NCBI GenBank assembly: GCA_960531495.1
Contig: OY482847.1
Span: 20,607,066 to 20,671,065 of the forward strand
Source: Zeus faber
Taxonomy: Eukaryota > Chordata > Actinopteri > Zeiformes > Zeidae
DNA length: 64,000 nucleotides
Reading direction: 5' to 3'
This document shows, piece after piece, positions 1-64,000 of this stretch. Under the pieces are notes generated by a model that did no database searches, was not told the origin of the DNA, and saw nothing but the letters and a program-made list of their open reading frames with translations. The translations under genes and the position numbers were made by a program. Position 1 is the first letter of the stretch, and the number at the start of each line of letters is the position of its first letter.

Positions 1-10
1 GATGCCGCCG
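1..10 (-). CDS. adm: adm coding exon 3 (exon 4 of the gene), first 10 bases only
   Basis: On the minus strand a long pyrimidine tract (about 13-35) ends in AG at 11-12, and the exon begins at position 10. Joined to the AG left over from the preceding exon it reads S-G-G-I in frame. This exon should carry the mature adrenomedullin peptide, which lies outside the window. Confidence 0.7.
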
Positions 11-527
11 CTGGAGGGGGGGAAGAGAAAGATGAGATTTTTTTTTTTTTTTAATGGGGTGCTTTATGGGGTTTTGTGGGTTTTACTGGGGTTTTATTCA
101 CAAAAAAAGAACATAAGGAACTAATGTGATCATCTTTGCATAACGTATGATTTGGGTGTTTACCTAGAATGTGGACTCAGACTGCCCCTGATGTCCTCTG
201 GTCTGACAAACTGCTCAGACGTTGCCGTCTTCTGTGCAGACACGCTGTTAAGATCTCTTCTCAATCTGCTCTCTATCCACACGCTTAGCCTGAGGGAGGA
301 AGGAGGCACAGCATTAATCCAGGGCAGATAAATGGGGGACAGGTGACGTCTCCTGTCAAAGATCTTGCTCGCTATTTGATGAGGCTTAATTGTTTAATTT
401 AGATGAAGGTAAGGACTCCCAAATTAACTCACCTCTTTTTCACCTCTGGGCTCATTTCAAGTTCCACACAGTGGCCTACTGTAGACAGCAGGTAACACGA
501 GAGGAGGGAGTGGAGGATCAGTTTCAT
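1..527 (-). CDS. adm: Adrenomedullin precursor, 5' coding part (three coding exons, the third only just begun)
   Basis: Adrenomedullin is a secreted vasodilator peptide cut from a prepro-protein and acting through CLR/RAMP receptors. Read on the minus strand, the coding exons are 433-527, 164-289 and 1-10, with GT/AG borders and matching phase at each junction. The protein starts MKLILHSLLSCYLLSTVGHC, a typical signal peptide, and continues into a region that aligns without gaps to the human PAMP peptide: human RLDVASEFRKKWNKWALSR then GKREL, here ELEMSPEVKKRLSVWIESR then LRRDL. The mature adrenomedullin ring and amidation site would lie in the exon cut by the window edge. Introns are very short (153 and 143 bp), as usual for fish adm. 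The neighbour sbf2 is transcribed away from it, as in human. Whether this is the adma or admb paralogue cannot be decided from this part. Confidence 0.88.
164..289 (-). CDS. adm: adm coding exon 2 (PAMP region and linker)
   Basis: It has 126 bases, an AG acceptor at 290-291 and a GTAAAC donor at 158-163 (minus strand). It encodes the second half of the PAMP-like stretch (LSVWIESRLRRDL) and a polar linker. The tryptophan and the following basic cluster are the conserved PAMP landmarks. The residue after SR is leucine, not the glycine that allows C-terminal amidation in mammalian PAMP. Confidence 0.85.
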
Positions 528-539
528 CTTTACTCCGAC
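433..539 (-). CDS. adm: adm exon 2: end of 5'UTR, start codon and signal peptide
   Basis: The exon runs from 539 (after a TTTCCAG acceptor) down to 433 (GTGAGT donor at 427-432). Coding begins at 525-527. The 5' part is 12 bases of leader with a purine at -3 (AAG before ATG). It encodes the signal peptide and the first part of the PAMP region, ending in the basic run KK. The start is chosen because it opens a hydrophobic leader ending in a small-residue cleavage context, as in known adm precursors. Confidence 0.88.
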
Positions 540-1177
540 CTGGAAAGTGGGGGGAAAAAAAGATTTTGTTAGTTATTTACTTGTAATATAAATGACTATA
601 TAACTCAATAAACTGCCTCATGTGCTGTTATGCATGTAAGACCATCATAGTTACAATGCTGGCAATGGCTTACACAAGAGTCCAAAAGCCAAGTTATTTG
701 CACTTATCATTCATTTATTTATAAAGTTAAGCTAAGGTCAGATTTTGCACGGTTAAGTAAACTTACAACCATGCTTTAGGCCCCAGGCCAATGAAGTGAA
801 GGACACTATCTACCAGTGAGCCTCGCTGACTCCACTCAACCCAGACAAAGTCGTTGCCAACTCAGCTCACTTAATTGATAAAATAATTGAACTAGAAATA
901 GAAAAAAAAAAAAATAATCACATGAAGACTTATTTATTCCAGATGTCTTTTAAACACCTAGAGGCCACCCGGATCCACCCCCACTCCTCACCACCAGCTG
1001 AGACACAAAAAGAGCTAAACTCCTTATATAACCCGACAGATAACCTGTCCTTGCCCATACACTTGAGCCCTGACCTCGAAAAAAGACAGGATAAAGCCAT
1101 CAGCTGGGAACAGGTTAAACAGGGGAAAAAAATAAAAGAAAGACCCCTAATATTTATTTTTTTTTAAGTGTACATAC

Positions 1178-1310
1178 CTGTGATCCTTCAGTGATTCAGT
1201 TGGATGAAATAACAAACACTCTTGGTGTAGAGTGAGCTCTCAGATAGTACTCCACAGGTTGGTTGAAGAAGCTGTTGGTGCTGTAGGGGCAGCTGTGACA
1301 CTCTGTTAAT
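1178..1310 (-). other. adm: adm exon 1, non-coding 5'UTR (5' end inferred)
   Basis: On the minus strand a GATCACAG/GTATGT donor lies at the low end (last exon base 1178). A TATAAA box about 30 bp upstream of the inferred start sets the other end near 1310. There is no start codon in a coding context. A non-coding first exon spliced to an exon beginning just before the ATG is the known adm structure. The intron to exon 2 spans 540-1177. The exact transcription start is inferred from the TATA box only. Confidence 0.7.
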
Positions 1311-1336
1311 AGCTCTTACACACCAGACGGGGAGGC

Positions 1337-1342
1337 TTTATA
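1337..1342 (-). promoter_or_regulatory. adm: TATA box of adm
   Basis: The minus strand reads CCTGTATAAAGCC, a good TATA box, 160 bp upstream of the exon 1 donor. It is followed by a G-rich block on the plus strand (GGTGGGAGGGG, 1348-1358) that could bind Sp/KLF factors. Confidence 0.75.
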
Positions 1343-1363
1343 CAGGAGGTGGGAGGGGCTCAT

Positions 1364-1370
1364 TGACTCA
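1364..1370. promoter_or_regulatory. AP-1 consensus site upstream of adm
   Basis: A perfect palindromic TGACTCA lies about 55 bp upstream of the inferred adm start. AP-1 control of adm is known in mammals; use of this site is inferred from sequence and position only. Confidence 0.45.
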
Positions 1371-1492
1371 CATACAAAGTCTAATCCCTTTCCCCCTCCC
1401 CATGCATTAGAATATTGTTTTGTTGCTCCTATGACTATGAGTGAAAACACCCAACTTTTTAAATATTTTATTTAAAATATATAAAGGAAAAA

Positions 1493-1497
1493 ACGTG
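1493..1497 (+). promoter_or_regulatory. Possible hypoxia response element (ACGTG) upstream of adm
   Basis: The ACGTG core matches the HIF binding core RCGTG and lies about 185 bp upstream of the inferred adm start. Mammalian ADM is strongly hypoxia-induced. A five-base core occurs often by chance, so the call is weak. Confidence 0.25.
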
Positions 1498-3782
<2,285 letters not shown>

Positions 3783-3798
3783 ACTAGACAGCCCACGC

Positions 3799-3803
3799 CC
3801 AAT
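3799..3803 (+). promoter_or_regulatory. CCAAT box (NF-Y type) upstream of sbf2
   Basis: CGCCCAATGG lies about 145 bp before the start codon and 25 bp upstream of the NRF1-like site, a usual spacing for proximal promoter elements. Confidence 0.45.
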
Positions 3804-3828
3804 GGATGTCGCCTGCCCTAAGTCCTTC

Positions 3829-3840
3829 TGCGCAGGCGCA
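3829..3840. promoter_or_regulatory. NRF1-type site in the sbf2 promoter
   Basis: TGCGCAGGCGCA matches the NRF1 half-site pair (GCGCA and its complement TGCGC around a central base pair) with one departure from the consensus YGCGCAYGCGCR. NRF1 sites sit close to start sites in CpG island promoters. Confidence 0.55.
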
Positions 3841-3877
3841 CTGGCGCTCCTGTCAAACAAAATATATAAAAAAAAAA

Positions 3878-3910
3878 ATGGCTGTGCTTTGGAGGAAAGA
3901 AAAATGCTGA
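3878..3910 (+). other. Short upstream open reading frame in the sbf2 leader
   Basis: ATG at 3878 opens ten codons ending at TGA 3908-3910, 34 bp before the main start. It counts only if transcription starts upstream of it, which is likely but not shown. Confidence 0.4.
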
Positions 3911-3944
3911 ATTGTGTCGCCAAATCTCGGGAAAAACGGAAAAC

Positions 3945-64000
<60,056 letters not shown>

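Overview
This window is vertebrate genomic DNA, most likely from a teleost fish. The signs are compact introns in one gene, very long GT/CA microsatellites, and many fish-type hAT, Tc1/mariner, pogo, L2-like and RTE-like repeats. It holds the starts of two divergently transcribed protein-coding genes. On the minus strand, positions 1 to about 1310 are the 5' part of adrenomedullin (adm): a non-coding first exon behind a TATA box, an exon with the start codon and signal peptide, an exon with the PAMP-like region, and the first bases of the next exon. On the plus strand, positions 3945 to 61400 are coding exons 1 to 16 of sbf2 (MTMR13), a DENN-domain Rab exchange factor and pseudophosphatase of the myotubularin family. 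The 16 exons join in one open frame of 622 codons, with GT/AG borders at every junction. They cover the whole DENN module; the GRAM, phosphatase-like and PH parts must lie beyond the window. SBF2 and ADM are also head-to-head neighbours in human, so the arrangement fits old synteny.

Layout: 1-1310 adm; 1311-3680 shared intergenic region; 3679-3780 a (GT)51 tract followed by the CpG-rich sbf2 promoter and exon 1; 4000-26470 intron 1, crowded with transposons; 26557-41169 intron 2, nearly transposon-free but with a 98-bp direct duplication and a perfect hairpin; 41170-53923 exons 3-11, fairly dense; 53924-58114 intron 11, with a pogo-like transposon and an L2-like LINE broken by a MITE; 58115-61400 exons 12-16; 61401-64000 the start of intron 16.

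I found no new multi-gene system. The observations most worth a second look are these. (1) The 3' splice site of sbf2 exon 13 is built directly out of a TG microsatellite with no ordinary pyrimidine tract. (2) At least four hAT-like elements with different ends share the same interior block, and three of them have exact 8-9 bp target duplications that I could read. (3) One of these hAT elements appears to carry a ubiquilin-like gene fragment. (4) An 83-codon upstream reading frame overlaps the sbf2 start codon. (5) The fish PAMP region lacks the glycine needed for amidation.
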